Positions 8,355 through 17,740 of a stretch of 64,000 nucleotides of DNA are shown piece by piece. Source of the DNA: Saccharibacillus nicotianae (GTDB taxonomy: Bacteria; Bacillota; Bacilli; Paenibacillales; Paenibacillaceae); assembly GCF_042681745.1 (NCBI RefSeq), contig NZ_JBHUGF010000010.1, forward strand, positions 3,100,001 to 3,164,000, read 5' to 3'. The position numbers and the translations under genes were made by a program. The notes under the pieces are model-generated. The model had not been told where the DNA came from. It did no database searches and worked only from the letters and a program-made list of their open reading frames with translations. Numbering within the stretch: the first letter of the stretch is position 1; each line of letters opens with the position of its first letter.

Positions 8355-11300
8355 ATGAATAAGAAAAAGCGCTGGATTCCTTTAGTTATCGTACTTTTGT
8401 GCCTGATGATTATACCGATTACCCATATGATTGTCGGTGCGGCCGCTGCATATCCTGTACGCATTTTAGAAATCAGTGATGATGGTACATCAACATTAAA
8501 AAGCCAACTGGCTAACGTCTCTAATTTCACTGTACGTTCTATTCGGATGAAAGAATTCGTAGCGCAACGTGAAGAATTAGATGGCAGATATGATGCGATC
8601 TATATTGGCAAAGGAACGTATAGCACTACAGGCGTTCAAGGCAACAATCACAACACCACCGCAGTGATGAACGATATTACACATCTCAAAGCGGACGATA
8701 TTGTCAATAGTTATATCAATAAAGGACTACCTGTTATTTTGCATACGTCTATTTTGAATCAGACTGCTAACACGTCCAAAGCTACAGCCGATCAACGGAT
8801 TTTGTATGATACTTTTGCCAAATACAATCAAGCGGCTTCCAAAGTAAGCAATGTATTTTTTGTTGATGATAATGGCTTAACTTCACTGGTCACACAGATG
8901 AAAAATTCAAGTTCTACGATTAGTAGCTTACTGATGCAACGCCCTCAATTTACGGTGACGAGTGCTCCGATTGATTATTCGGTGAATAAGACCAATGTAT
9001 ACAAACAAGGGGATACGATTAATTTTGCATTTAATGTAGATCGTATATCTGATTTTAGTAGTGGTGGGGTTGAAGCGAATCTTTATCTAGGGATCGATAA
9101 AGTGATTACGATGGGAAGAGATCAACTGGTAGCTACTACTTCACTTACTCAATCCAATGGAACATTGCAATACAAGTTACCCAAAGCGTATTCAGGTCTA
9201 CTGTACTGGAAGCTCGAAATTGTAGACCGTCAAAGTAGCGGACAACTGAAAAATTATACAACAGGTATTATTCGCTATCAGGATGAAAAAACAGTTGTGC
9301 GCGTATTGCAAGTACTGCCTTCTGATGGCAATGCAAGCAGTTTGTTAAATACTGCAAACATGACGCCAAGTTATCTGTCAGGAACAGATTACAATCTCAA
9401 TATTACGGTCAAATCGTTCAGCGATTTTAATACTCCGGCTGTATATAGCACACTAAACGGAACTTACGATATGCTGGTATTTGGTTTTCGCGATGAATAT
9501 AATCAATTCGCTCCATTAACCGATGCATCTGCTACAGCAGTCCAGAAATTTATCGCTTCCGGTCAAGGTGTAATGTTCACCCATGATACGATTTATGATA
9601 AAAGTAATACCAATTCTAATCGATGGTTAAGCTATTTCCAGCCTAGTTCCGGTCAGATTGCTCCCAAAACTAATATTGGTCTGAATGCTGTCTCTGCTTC
9701 TTCCAGTACAGCGGTGGTGAATGATGGCTTGCTGACTCAATTTCCGTTTGATCTGAGTCAAGCTCCAACAAATACCGGTGGATATGTAGGGCAAATCAAT
9801 CTTACGCATGATCAGTACTATACGCTGAATTTGGAAGATCAAGATGTGGTCTCCTGGTACAACATTATAGGTAGTAGTCGTGATACCGCGGATAGCTGGA
9901 ACCATTACTATACGTATTCCAAAGGAAATGTAACGTATTCAGGTACAGGTCATACGAATAGCAAATTCCCTCAATGGGAGCAGAAATTATTTGTAAATAC
10001 GTTATATCGAGCATTTATCGGTTCTAACCATGCTCCTTATATTACCGTTAATGCTCCAACCGATCAGAGTACTAAGCCTTCGTATCTAAAAGACCTTGTA
10101 CTCAGTTATATTCCCAACGATCTGGATCTGAAAGACCGTAATCTATATGCTAGTGTCAAATTCAAATCAGGTGGCGTATATTTACCTGATCTTGAAATTT
10201 CAGAAAAAACAGTCTTATCCGGTCAAAGTGTAACCGAAACATTTAGCAATCCTTTGCCACAAGGCGGTACGCTACAGATTGAAATTACAGTTCGAGATAA
10301 ACAAGGTGCTGTGTCTACACAAACGACCACTTTGAATATTCAACAAGCGCGTGCCAATCTATTAACCGATCGCAAAATTGTGTCCGGTGTACAAAATGGA
10401 GAAATTCAGCGCAACACTCCGCTGACGTTACAGTATTCGGTTACTCCACAACCGATTGATTTCAAAACAGTTAATGCACAAGAGCAAGGATTCAGTAAGC
10501 TTCTTATTTCTAATATTCAGTATACTGAGAAACTTCCACCCAACTTGGAGATTGTCGGTAATCTACCGGAAGGAATCACCAAAGATGGAACACTGGCTAC
10601 AGGCTATACTTTAAAAAAAACATTAACAGATATTCCTTACAGTTTGACGACCAAAAATAATGTTCAATCCTATACACCGGATAATCCAAATCCGCTTACA
10701 TTCTCGGTGGCACTGACTCCGGTAAGTCAGGGGACGTATAATCTGGTGAATGCGAAGCTGGATTATGCAGATATTCATAATGCTTTTGAAAATATCGGTG
10801 ATCTGGGAACGGCTGGAGACTACAATATCTTTATGCTTGGCGATATCAATATGAATACTTCTGGATTGTCAACAGAAGGTCGTGTTGCTGGAGCCGGTAC
10901 AGTTACACTCTCCGGTGGCTTTAATATTGGAACCAAGCTTACTTCTACGGCTACTGGAACAGGCGTATTGGTAGCAGGTAAAAATTTGAATTTGAGTGTA
11001 GCAGGTGGAACGATCAATTATGGTAATGCGGTGTATGGAGGAACTGTATCCAGTCCTTTTTATATCAAAACCGTCAAAGGGACTCCGATTGACTTTGACG
11101 CCACTGCTGCGCAGTTGCTCAAAAAAACAGATCGGTTAGCAACTGTCACTGCGAATGGTACAACCAAAGTAGATTCGTCGGGTACGATTACGTTAACAGG
11201 TACAGACCCTACTACTAACGTGTTCAATGTATCGGGTGTGGCTGTAAGCAAAACCAGTTCATTTAATATCAATGTACCCGCAGGTTCAACAGTTCTGGTC

Positions 11301-12971
11301 AATATCGATGGAACAACTGTAAGTATGAATAGTGGATTAACATTGAGCAGTGGAGTGAATCCTAAGCAAGTATTATTGAATTTTAGTGGGGCGACCGCTC
11401 TTAATCTAAGCAATATTAATATTCCAGGTACCGTACTTGCTCCACGAGCAGCAGTCACATTCGGTGGAGATATTCGAGGAACATTAATCGGAGGATCATT
11501 AACAGGTTCAGGGAGTAGTGCTTCACTGTACCCATTTGTAGGCGAGATTCAAGTCCCTACACCTCCACCGACAGAACGAGTAACTATTGTGTTCCCAGAT
11601 ATTATTTTCTCTTCGGTAGCACGTATTACTAATCTGCAATTGCCTAACGATACGTTATGGGTAGGCGATCAGAAAACATTAATTCCTATTGTGTTACCTG
11701 CGGATGCTAATAATAAAGTATTGCAATGGAAATCAGACAACCCTGCTGTTCTAACGGTAACACCTACAGGTGAAAATGGAACAATCACTGCTGTTGCACC
11801 GGGAACTGCACATATTACCATCACAGCAACAGATGGTAGTAATGTGTCAACAACAGCGACAGTAGTCGTTACCAATCCAGGCGTATCGATTGTCGGAGCA
11901 GATCAGATCAAAGTAGGTGATAGCACTACATTGCAAGCGATCCTTGTGCCTGCTAATCCGAAAGCTACTGTGACATGGTCATTCAAAAATGCAGCCGATA
12001 AAGACAAAGCAACATTGACACCAACCACTCTTGATCCCTGGAAAGTGGTAGTTCGTGGATATGATTCAGGTACAGTCACTCTTGTCGCTACAGTGACGAC
12101 GAATGGTGCACCAAGTCGCACCTATACTAGCGAACATCCGATTGTAGTTACCCGACCGGTTGAGAAAGTAAATATTCAAGGCCCTGATACTGTAGCTGTC
12201 GGTTCGACCATCAATTTACAAGCGATTATTTCTCCAGCAAATGCAGATACACCGAAGTATAGCTGGTCATTTGAAAGTCCAACCAGTTCTACTTTAGCTG
12301 GTATCACATCAGGTACAGGCGATACTGCTGTGATTACAGGTAAGCAAAAAGGAACAGTGACGGTTGTCGTAAATGCTGGCGGGATCGAAGTAAAAAAACA
12401 AATTCAGGTCGTACAACCTGTGCAAGGACTATCGATTATCGGCGCAAACAAAGTCAATATCAGTGAAAGTATTAAATTACAAGCGATATTAACACCGGCA
12501 GATGCTGATATCCCTGATTTCAAATGGTCATTCGCTGATCCTGCTCAAAGCAATTATGCGACGATTGTAGGAACAGGTAGTACAGCAGTAGTGACAGGAG
12601 TACAAAAAGGAACTGTGACTGTCGTAGTAAGCGGAGGCGGTAAGCAAGCTCAACTGGATGTTCAGGTTGTGCCTGTACTTACGGGCTTACGATTGCCAAG
12701 TGAAATTCAGATTTGGGAAGGCGATTCGATGAATCTGAACTCGGTCTTGTTCTTTACCCCTGCTAATGTAGACTTAACAACAGCTCTGCAAAATGCGCTC
12801 CAATGGAGTACAACCAATACAGGTAATATCACTGTTACCAAAGATGGGATTGTCAAAGGTATTCGTAAAGGAACTGCGGAAGCGACTGTAATCTATACAG
12901 ATCAAGCATCCATTCGAGCAACCGTTACGATCAAAGTACTCGCCAAAAACACAAATGGTGACCGTTACTAA
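8355..12971 (+). CDS. Giant secreted multidomain protein: DUF5057, choice-of-anchor A and Big_2-like domains
   Basis: 1538 residues. A signal peptide (MNKKKRWIPL..., hydrophobic core to about residue 30, AAAA cleavage region) is followed by a DUF5057-like domain (about 33-560; PVRILEISDDG, then a receptor-like segment with SYLSGTDYNLNITVKSFSDF), two beta-sandwich modules (about 565-820), a choice-of-anchor A domain (about 825-1065, LGDINMNTSGLSTEGRVAG ... IPGTVLAPRAAVTFGG), then about five bacterial Ig-like (Big_2) repeats with LQAILxPAxA and GTVTVVV motifs up to residue 1535. No LPXTG, SLH or other anchor is visible at the C-terminus (AKNTNGDRY). It sits divergently between two pilus operons, so a role as pilus-associated adhesin or matrix protein is inferred, not shown. 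RBS AAGGAG precedes ATG 8355. Confidence 0.82.
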   Translation: MNKKKRWIPLVIVLLCLMIIPITHMIVGAAAAYPVRILEISDDGTSTLKSQLANVSNFTVRSIRMKEFVAQREELDGRYDAIYIGKGTYSTTGVQGNNHNTTAVMNDITHLKADDIVNSYINKGLPVILHTSILNQTANTSKATADQRILYDTFAKYNQAASKVSNVFFVDDNGLTSLVTQMKNSSSTISSLLMQRPQFTVTSAPIDYSVNKTNVYKQGDTINFAFNVDRISDFSSGGVEANLYLGIDKVITMGRDQLVATTSLTQSNGTLQYKLPKAYSGLLYWKLEIVDRQSSGQLKNYTTGIIRYQDEKTVVRVLQVLPSDGNASSLLNTANMTPSYLSGTDYNLNITVKSFSDFNTPAVYSTLNGTYDMLVFGFRDEYNQFAPLTDASATAVQKFIASGQGVMFTHDTIYDKSNTNSNRWLSYFQPSSGQIAPKTNIGLNAVSASSSTAVVNDGLLTQFPFDLSQAPTNTGGYVGQINLTHDQYYTLNLEDQDVVSWYNIIGSSRDTADSWNHYYTYSKGNVTYSGTGHTNSKFPQWEQKLFVNTLYRAFIGSNHAPYITVNAPTDQSTKPSYLKDLVLSYIPNDLDLKDRNLYASVKFKSGGVYLPDLEISEKTVLSGQSVTETFSNPLPQGGTLQIEITVRDKQGAVSTQTTTLNIQQARANLLTDRKIVSGVQNGEIQRNTPLTLQYSVTPQPIDFKTVNAQEQGFSKLLISNIQYTEKLPPNLEIVGNLPEGITKDGTLATGYTLKKTLTDIPYSLTTKNNVQSYTPDNPNPLTFSVALTPVSQGTYNLVNAKLDYADIHNAFENIGDLGTAGDYNIFMLGDINMNTSGLSTEGRVAGAGTVTLSGGFNIGTKLTSTATGTGVLVAGKNLNLSVAGGTINYGNAVYGGTVSSPFYIKTVKGTPIDFDATAAQLLKKTDRLATVTANGTTKVDSSGTITLTGTDPTTNVFNVSGVAVSKTSSFNINVPAGSTVLVNIDGTTVSMNSGLTLSSGVNPKQVLLNFSGATALNLSNINIPGTVLAPRAAVTFGGDIRGTLIGGSLTGSGSSASLYPFVGEIQVPTPPPTERVTIVFPDIIFSSVARITNLQLPNDTLWVGDQKTLIPIVLPADANNKVLQWKSDNPAVLTVTPTGENGTITAVAPGTAHITITATDGSNVSTTATVVVTNPGVSIVGADQIKVGDSTTLQAILVPANPKATVTWSFKNAADKDKATLTPTTLDPWKVVVRGYDSGTVTLVATVTTNGAPSRTYTSEHPIVVTRPVEKVNIQGPDTVAVGSTINLQAIISPANADTPKYSWSFESPTSSTLAGITSGTGDTAVITGKQKGTVTVVVNAGGIEVKKQIQVVQPVQGLSIIGANKVNISESIKLQAILTPADADIPDFKWSFADPAQSNYATIVGTGSTAVVTGVQKGTVTVVVSGGGKQAQLDVQVVPVLTGLRLPSEIQIWEGDSMNLNSVLFFTPANVDLTTALQNALQWSTTNTGNITVTKDGIVKGIRKGTAEATVIYTDQASIRATVTIKVLAKNTNGDRY

Positions 12972-13005
12972 ATCAATGATGATCTGATTTTCCAATCGTT
13001 ATCAC

Positions 13006-13050
13006 AAAAAGGCACTTACGATCTGATCACAGATCATAAGTGCCTTTTCT
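13006..13050. terminator. Bidirectional terminator between the giant protein gene and the minor pilin operon
   Basis: AAAAGGCACTTA-CGATCTG pairs with CAGATCATAAGTGCCTTTT across a four-base loop, with one mismatch that becomes G-U on the minus strand. A and T runs on both sides make it work for the rightward gene ending at 12971 and the leftward gene ending at 13063. Confidence 0.8.
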
Positions 13051-13062
13051 TTTAGTACATAA

Positions 13063-14883
13063 TTATTGAAGTTCTAATTTACCTACACGTACATTGACCT
13101 GCTGAATTCGCGGTAAGCCTGCTTGTTGATCGGCATATACACCTTCATTATAGGTCACCCGGAATCGACTACCTACATTAGACGAAGGATTCACTTCAAT
13201 ATCACTAGCTCCTCCTACTGCATCCCCGACGACTGCATTGACGGTCAGATCGCCTTTAGCAAAAAAGCCACCATCTAACCAGAATACCGAGCCTACACCA
13301 TACAAATCAGCGGCTGCTTCTGTGTAAAAGAATCCTTTAATCGTGGTCGGCGTACTGCTGAACGCTTCGATACGGTTAAGCAAAATACCACCTTTAGATA
13401 ATAAAACGACTTCTTTCCCATTTAGACCTTTGATCGTTGCATCCTGTAATACGGTTGTATAATCTGTAGCATTACTTGGTGCTTTCATCACATAGATCGT
13501 TGCATCCAAATCAGCTTCTCCTTGAATGGTAACATTACCTGCGATAAGCATATTAGCACGTATATTGATCGAACTTTGCTGGTAATTATCAATCGTCAAA
13601 CTTCCATTAAGCAAAAACCATTTACCTGCTTTTTGGGCGTAATTCAATTGATTGAATGTCACTCCATCCAGTTCCAAGTCACCGTTGAATACAACCGATT
13701 GATCAAGAGTAGCCAGTGTAACTTTGAGCTTCGCCATCTGATCTTCATAAGATTGCATGGCGGCAACAGCAGCATTATATTGATCCCACTCGGTAGATGG
13801 AGCACCCACTGCGGGACGAACAGGAGTCGCTGGCTTGGTAGGCAACGTCAATTGCTTGATACCATAACGTTTGGCTACATCTGTCATCAGTTGCGCTGGA
13901 TTCTGACCGGAACTATTGTACATCGTCTGAATATCATTACGATTCACCGAGACCGCTTCAGCTATTTTATCTATAAAGGTCTGATCGATATTCACCTGTA
14001 CAAATTTCTTTTTGTTTTTGATATTGACTTGTTCCAGCGAAATACCTAATACCCTTCCTAGACTATCATTGGCAAGTGTAGCATCCATATTAATAGGTGT
14101 ATATTGATTACTAACTTTTTCTTCCTGAATAGCATCTAACGATTGCACATAAGCATCACCATTGAGATGAGGGTATTGAGTAGATTGCGTATGACTGGTT
14201 GCTTTGTACGTATAGCGAGCCGTACGACTGGTAAGTAAGCTATTTCCTGCATAGATATTACCAATAATATTCGGTGCACCATTCAGAATTAGATTATGTT
14301 CTGACCCTAGTGCATAACTTAGAAATTCTGGGAAAGTATCGATATTCACTTCTTGTACCAGTGTGCGGATAACTCCATTAACATTCGCTTGCGCAGTTAA
14401 TGTCAGCGCATAGCGAGTAAGCTGTGAAGTGGCTCCTTTCTCCGGGCCTTTGTATACAATAGATGTCAATCTGGCTTGCGATGGGCCTGCTCCTGATGCT
14501 TGCAGATCTGTGCTTGTTTTGATATTGGTATTAATCTGGTTCTGAATCTGTTGCGTAATATTCAAAATATCTGTATCCAGACTGACCGGATCGATATTGC
14601 GTTTTTGATCTAATTGAGCAGTAATATAAGCAACGGTCTCATCCAGTGACTTCTGCGCCAGATGCAGGCTTTGTACATCATTTTCACGCGTTTCAGTACG
14701 TTTGGCTCCTCCTACTGTTGCACTCAGAACAGCGAGACCTAATACCGTCAATATCAGCACTACAAACATCACCATCACCAGTGCTGATCCTTGTTCTTGT
14801 TTATCACGATGTTGCACTCCGTTGAGATCGGTATCGGTTAACAGCAACTGAACACGCCGCTTCCATTTTTGCAATATAGACAT
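13063..14883 (-). CDS. PilX-like minor pilin with large beta-solenoid-type C-terminal part
   Basis: 606 residues from ATG 14883, chosen because AAAGGAGGT lies seven bases upstream; the frame is open further. After a basic cytoplasmic stretch comes KQEQGSALVMVMFVVLILT, the PilX/GspK-like N-terminal motif with one membrane helix (about residues 33-55). The remainder is far longer than normal PilX (about 200 residues): it includes a conserved acidic helix (HLAQKSLDETVAYI), then repeated short beta strands (NGDLELDGVTF, NGSLTIDNYQQSSINIRANM, AGNVTIQGEADLD) resembling bactofilin or choice-of-anchor beta-solenoids. It is the last gene of a three-gene prepilin operon and probably contributes to a pilus tip complex. 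Confidence 0.7.
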   Translation of the reverse strand: MSILQKWKRRVQLLLTDTDLNGVQHRDKQEQGSALVMVMFVVLILTVLGLAVLSATVGGAKRTETRENDVQSLHLAQKSLDETVAYITAQLDQKRNIDPVSLDTDILNITQQIQNQINTNIKTSTDLQASGAGPSQARLTSIVYKGPEKGATSQLTRYALTLTAQANVNGVIRTLVQEVNIDTFPEFLSYALGSEHNLILNGAPNIIGNIYAGNSLLTSRTARYTYKATSHTQSTQYPHLNGDAYVQSLDAIQEEKVSNQYTPINMDATLANDSLGRVLGISLEQVNIKNKKKFVQVNIDQTFIDKIAEAVSVNRNDIQTMYNSSGQNPAQLMTDVAKRYGIKQLTLPTKPATPVRPAVGAPSTEWDQYNAAVAAMQSYEDQMAKLKVTLATLDQSVVFNGDLELDGVTFNQLNYAQKAGKWFLLNGSLTIDNYQQSSINIRANMLIAGNVTIQGEADLDATIYVMKAPSNATDYTTVLQDATIKGLNGKEVVLLSKGGILLNRIEAFSSTPTTIKGFFYTEAAADLYGVGSVFWLDGGFFAKGDLTVNAVVGDAVGGASDIEVNPSSNVGSRFRVTYNEGVYADQQAGLPRIQQVNVRVGKLELQ

Positions 14884-14932
14884 GGATAACCTCCTTTTCC
14901 AATATCCAAATAAAATATCTGAATATCTATCA

Positions 14933-15514
14933 TCAAAATCCAAAATTACTTTCAAGCACTAGACTTTTAGATTGACCCTGTACCGTTTGAGAAAGAGCTA
15001 ACTTAATCTGAATAATGCCGCTCGTATAGACTGTTCGTCCATCAGATTGAATTTGAATCGATGAATTATCTCCTAATTGAGACTGTATTGCTCTTACCTG
15101 ATCTTTCGGTTGCACTATTGAAGTAACGGTTGATGAACTACTAACACTCTGCAAGCTACCGATATATAATGACCCTGCCTGCATATAGATATTTAAGACT
15201 TCGATCGTACCTGTTGTGCCACTTGCTATCGCTGGATCACGTTCTAAGCGAATTCCTATATTTTTGCCATTGACCGTTAATTGACGAACACGATCCGGTG
15301 CAAATGTATATAGTTCGGTAATAATCGAAGACATCAATATATCACCTTCATCCCGTAACGAGTTTTCAACTTTAATCTGGTTATAACTACGCATTCCAAA
15401 ATGTGCTACTCCATAGATCATACTCATCACCATAGCTAACAAAAGCAATGTAGGAAGCATTTCGACTAATGTAAATCCTTCTTGACGACGCAATCGATCA
15501 ACGAATTTTCTCAT
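14933..15514 (-). CDS. PilW-like minor prepilin
   Basis: 193 residues from ATG 15514 (GTGGAGGGGT upstream); a longer frame would lack a site. The prepilin motif is RRQEG-FTLVEMLPTLLLLAMVMS: cleavage before F and Glu at position 5 of the mature form. The following helix and a beta-rich C-terminal half with RTVYTSGIIQIKLALSQ fit PilW/ComGF-type minor pilins, which help prime the pilus tip. The gene overlaps the upstream PilV-like gene by 17 bases, and is 49 bases before the PilX-like gene, so all three are co-transcribed. Confidence 0.78.
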   Translation of the reverse strand: MRKFVDRLRRQEGFTLVEMLPTLLLLAMVMSMIYGVAHFGMRSYNQIKVENSLRDEGDILMSSIITELYTFAPDRVRQLTVNGKNIGIRLERDPAIASGTTGTIEVLNIYMQAGSLYIGSLQSVSSSSTVTSIVQPKDQVRAIQSQLGDNSSIQIQSDGRTVYTSGIIQIKLALSQTVQGQSKSLVLESNFGF

Positions 15515-16028
15515 CGGTGATATACCCCTCCACAATCGTTCCAACCTGACCTGACTTTTCTTCTATTCCATGTACCGTAATCTGGATTGGAAGCAGATAG
15601 GCAGATTCTTGCCCTTTAATCGTTCCTGCTGTTCCAGTAGATGCTTGTAGCAAATCTTTCTGATACTGAATCGCTACCCGGTATTGCACTCCATTCACGA
15701 TAGGATTCAATACCGCCGCCAATACTTGAGGTTGTTCTACAAGTGAAGCGTAGACACTGCAATTGGTGATCGATTCACACTTTTGGCTATCGATACTAGG
15801 ATTGGATTGAAAATACGTTTTCCATGTATCAAAATTTTGCTTCTCCGCATACACCAGTGCATTACGAGCCAGATTCACCATCACTGTTTTATTAGCATTG
15901 CTTTTAGCATAAGATAATGAATCGCCAAAGTAAGACATTAATACCAGCGACACAACCGATAAAATAACAATTGCCGCCATTACTTCAATCAAGGTAAAGC
16001 CTTCTTCATGTTTGCTATACTTTCTCAT
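15498..16028 (-). CDS. PilV-like minor prepilin
   Basis: 176 residues beginning MRKYSKHEEG-FTLIEVMAAIVILSVVSLVLMSY: a short leader, cleavage site and a hydrophobic helix with Glu at +5, as in PilV/GspI-type minor pilins. Two cysteines (CESITNC) could form a disulfide loop. The ribosome site AAGGAG lies before ATG 16028. It heads the minor pilin operon. The PilV-PilW-PilX order matches the usual order of minor pilin clusters in other bacteria, which supports all three assignments. Confidence 0.8.
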   Translation of the reverse strand: MRKYSKHEEGFTLIEVMAAIVILSVVSLVLMSYFGDSLSYAKSNANKTVMVNLARNALVYAEKQNFDTWKTYFQSNPSIDSQKCESITNCSVYASLVEQPQVLAAVLNPIVNGVQYRVAIQYQKDLLQASTGTAGTIKGQESAYLLPIQITVHGIEEKSGQVGTIVEGYITDEKIR

Positions 16029-16337
16029 CGGTAGGCTCCTTTTTCTTTAGCTATTTTTAGATATGTAGCATCCGTTCCTGGTAGATATGCCCTTATCTAC
16101 TTCTTCGACTAATTACGCTCTGAACTTTATACATCCTTTTCCAATTTCATACATCCACTTTATAAACGTCACAAAAAATGGGATTAGATACTTTGTTTCT
16201 TCTGATCGATTGGGCTAATAGTAGAAATAAATTGCGAACCCAAAGACAAATAAAAAAAGCGCCTTTGCAGGCGCTTCTGATACATAACTCTTTGCTTTTG
16301 ATAGATAACTCTTTATAGTAGGCAGTTGTGTAAAGAT
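16029..16337. other. Intergenic region upstream of the minor pilin operon
   Basis: About 300 bases without a gene. It holds the terminator at 16250-16276 and next to it a 15-base direct repeat, GATACATAACTCTTT at 16279-16293 and GATAGATAACTCTTT at 16300-16314 (period 21). The promoter for the leftward prepilin operon must lie here, but no hexamer pair is convincing. Confidence 0.5.
16250..16276 (-). terminator. Terminator of the FAD monooxygenase gene
   Basis: AGCGCCT and AGGCGCT form a tight GC-rich hairpin around a four-base loop, followed on the minus strand by a seven-base T run. It lies about 60 bases after the stop of the leftward monooxygenase gene. Confidence 0.85.
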
Positions 16338-17462
16338 TTAATATGCTTTTTCTAATAAATCGTCACACTGTTGGATAATCTCTTGTTGAGATGATTTGCC
16401 GGACATTTCATTAATCAGCAACTCTTCTGAAAGTCGTTGCACTTCTCGTGCTCTTGGATATCTTCGATCATAGTAAGCAGATAATGATTCTGGTAGTGAA
16501 CTGTGTTGAGCGATTTCCTCTGCTAATACAATCGCATCTTCTATCGCCATCGCTGCCCCTTGTGCTAGATTTGGAGCACTTGCATGAGCAGCATCCCCGC
16601 CGATCACGACACGTTGGCTGTACCATTTTTCTTTCAACACTACCTGCCGAATCATATTGAATAAGATCGGGCTATCCGGTTGAAAACAAGTATTCAGGAA
16701 ATCTTTTTTCCATTGAAAAGGTTCTAACATATGGCGCACTGTATGATAACGCTGTTCTTTGGGATCACGATAATCTTCTTGAACAGGCTTTAGAATAAAC
16801 ATATACCCACTTGTAGCTGTTAGTGGAAAAATACCTACTTTATTGTCCTCATTTAGTAACATATAGCTGGTGGTCGTCAATGTACCCGCAGGAAACTCAA
16901 TCGGCACACGCCATGAACCCATTCCTAGGTAAGACGATTGAACCTCACGCTGAAGCATAATATTACGCACTTTCGAGCGAATCCCATCGAATCCTACAAG
17001 CAGATCAGCTTCTAAAATAGTATCATCTTCAAAATAAACTGTTACTCCATGCTCATGTTCTTCATATGTTTTAAAATGTTTATCCCATTTCATGTTAACT
17101 CCAAGTGCTAGCGCTTTGGATAATAAAATCTGATTTAATGTAGAACGCCAGATCGAGTTACGTCCAGGTAAATCTTCATTCAAAAACTTCTGATTTACTT
17201 CTAACAATACGCGTCCTTCTTTGTTCAAAATCTGCATACTATCCAGTTGTACCCCTTGCTCCAGACACTCTTCATACACTCCCAAATCTTTTAACACTTT
17301 AAACGTATTTTGAGGTTGTGTGATGCCTGTACCCGCAGGTGCATCATGAGCACTGCCTTCGCATAATGTGACCTGAAGTCCAATTTTCTGCAAAGAAATA
17401 GCAGCAGATAATCCTCCGATACCCGCTCCAATAATGATTACATTTTCTATAGTGTTCGACAT
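16338..17462 (-). CDS. FAD-dependent aromatic-hydroxylase-type monooxygenase
   Basis: 374 residues. N-terminal Rossmann motif VIIIGAGIGGLSAAISLQKIG binds FAD; the internal DG motif is LLVGFDGIRSKVR and the second FAD motif is VVIGGDAAHASAPNLAQGAAMAIEDA. These three together define class A flavoprotein monooxygenases (UbiH / salicylate-hydroxylase / zeaxanthin-epoxidase-like), which use NAD(P)H and oxygen to hydroxylate small molecules. The substrate cannot be read from sequence. The gene is monocistronic, with its own terminator; the AT-rich upstream region holds palindromes (17557-17572, 17620-17638) that may be operators. Confidence 0.85.
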   Translation of the reverse strand: MSNTIENVIIIGAGIGGLSAAISLQKIGLQVTLCEGSAHDAPAGTGITQPQNTFKVLKDLGVYEECLEQGVQLDSMQILNKEGRVLLEVNQKFLNEDLPGRNSIWRSTLNQILLSKALALGVNMKWDKHFKTYEEHEHGVTVYFEDDTILEADLLVGFDGIRSKVRNIMLQREVQSSYLGMGSWRVPIEFPAGTLTTTSYMLLNEDNKVGIFPLTATSGYMFILKPVQEDYRDPKEQRYHTVRHMLEPFQWKKDFLNTCFQPDSPILFNMIRQVVLKEKWYSQRVVIGGDAAHASAPNLAQGAAMAIEDAIVLAEEIAQHSSLPESLSAYYDRRYPRAREVQRLSEELLINEMSGKSSQQEIIQQCDDLLEKAY

Positions 17463-17740
17463 AATGCAGCTCCTTTTGTGTTATAAAACGACTTGATGAT
17501 TGAGCAGCATTTTCAACTGCATCTGGAAGAATAGTTAAAAATAAGCTCTATAAAATATTTTACATGTAAAATTTATAATATGTAAGATTGTTATTTTTGC
17601 AAAAGTATGGACAAAGAAGCAAAATATTAAATATTTTGAATATAAATGGATGGTCAAAAATGATAGTAAAAAGAAATAAATTTTGCAAAAAAGGTAACGT
17701 ATATCGGATTGAGTTCGTCTAACTAGAGGAGGTGTTACTA
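17463..17740. promoter_or_regulatory. Palindrome-rich divergent control region
   Basis: An AT-rich region between the divergent monooxygenase and lipoprotein genes. It contains two perfect palindromes, ATTTTACATGTAAAAT at 17557-17572 and CAAAATATT-A-AATATTTTG at 17620-17638, plus two copies of TTTTGCAAAA-like sequence near 17597 and 17682. These look like binding sites for dimeric regulators, but none is tied to a known protein. Confidence 0.4.

Noticed and set aside
11060..11458. Leftward 132-residue frame inside the giant surface protein gene
   Set aside because: Shadow of the Thr/Val/Gly-rich repeats of the real gene; it has no ribosome site and no motif.
11880..12690. Repeats inside the giant protein considered as a CRISPR-like or tandem DNA array
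   Set aside because: They are Ig-like protein domains; similarity is at the amino-acid level (LQAILxPAxA, GTVTVVV), with no constant DNA repeats.
13522..14049. Rightward 175-residue frame inside the PilX-like gene
   Set aside because: Antisense shadow of a gene with clear start, pilin motif and operon position.
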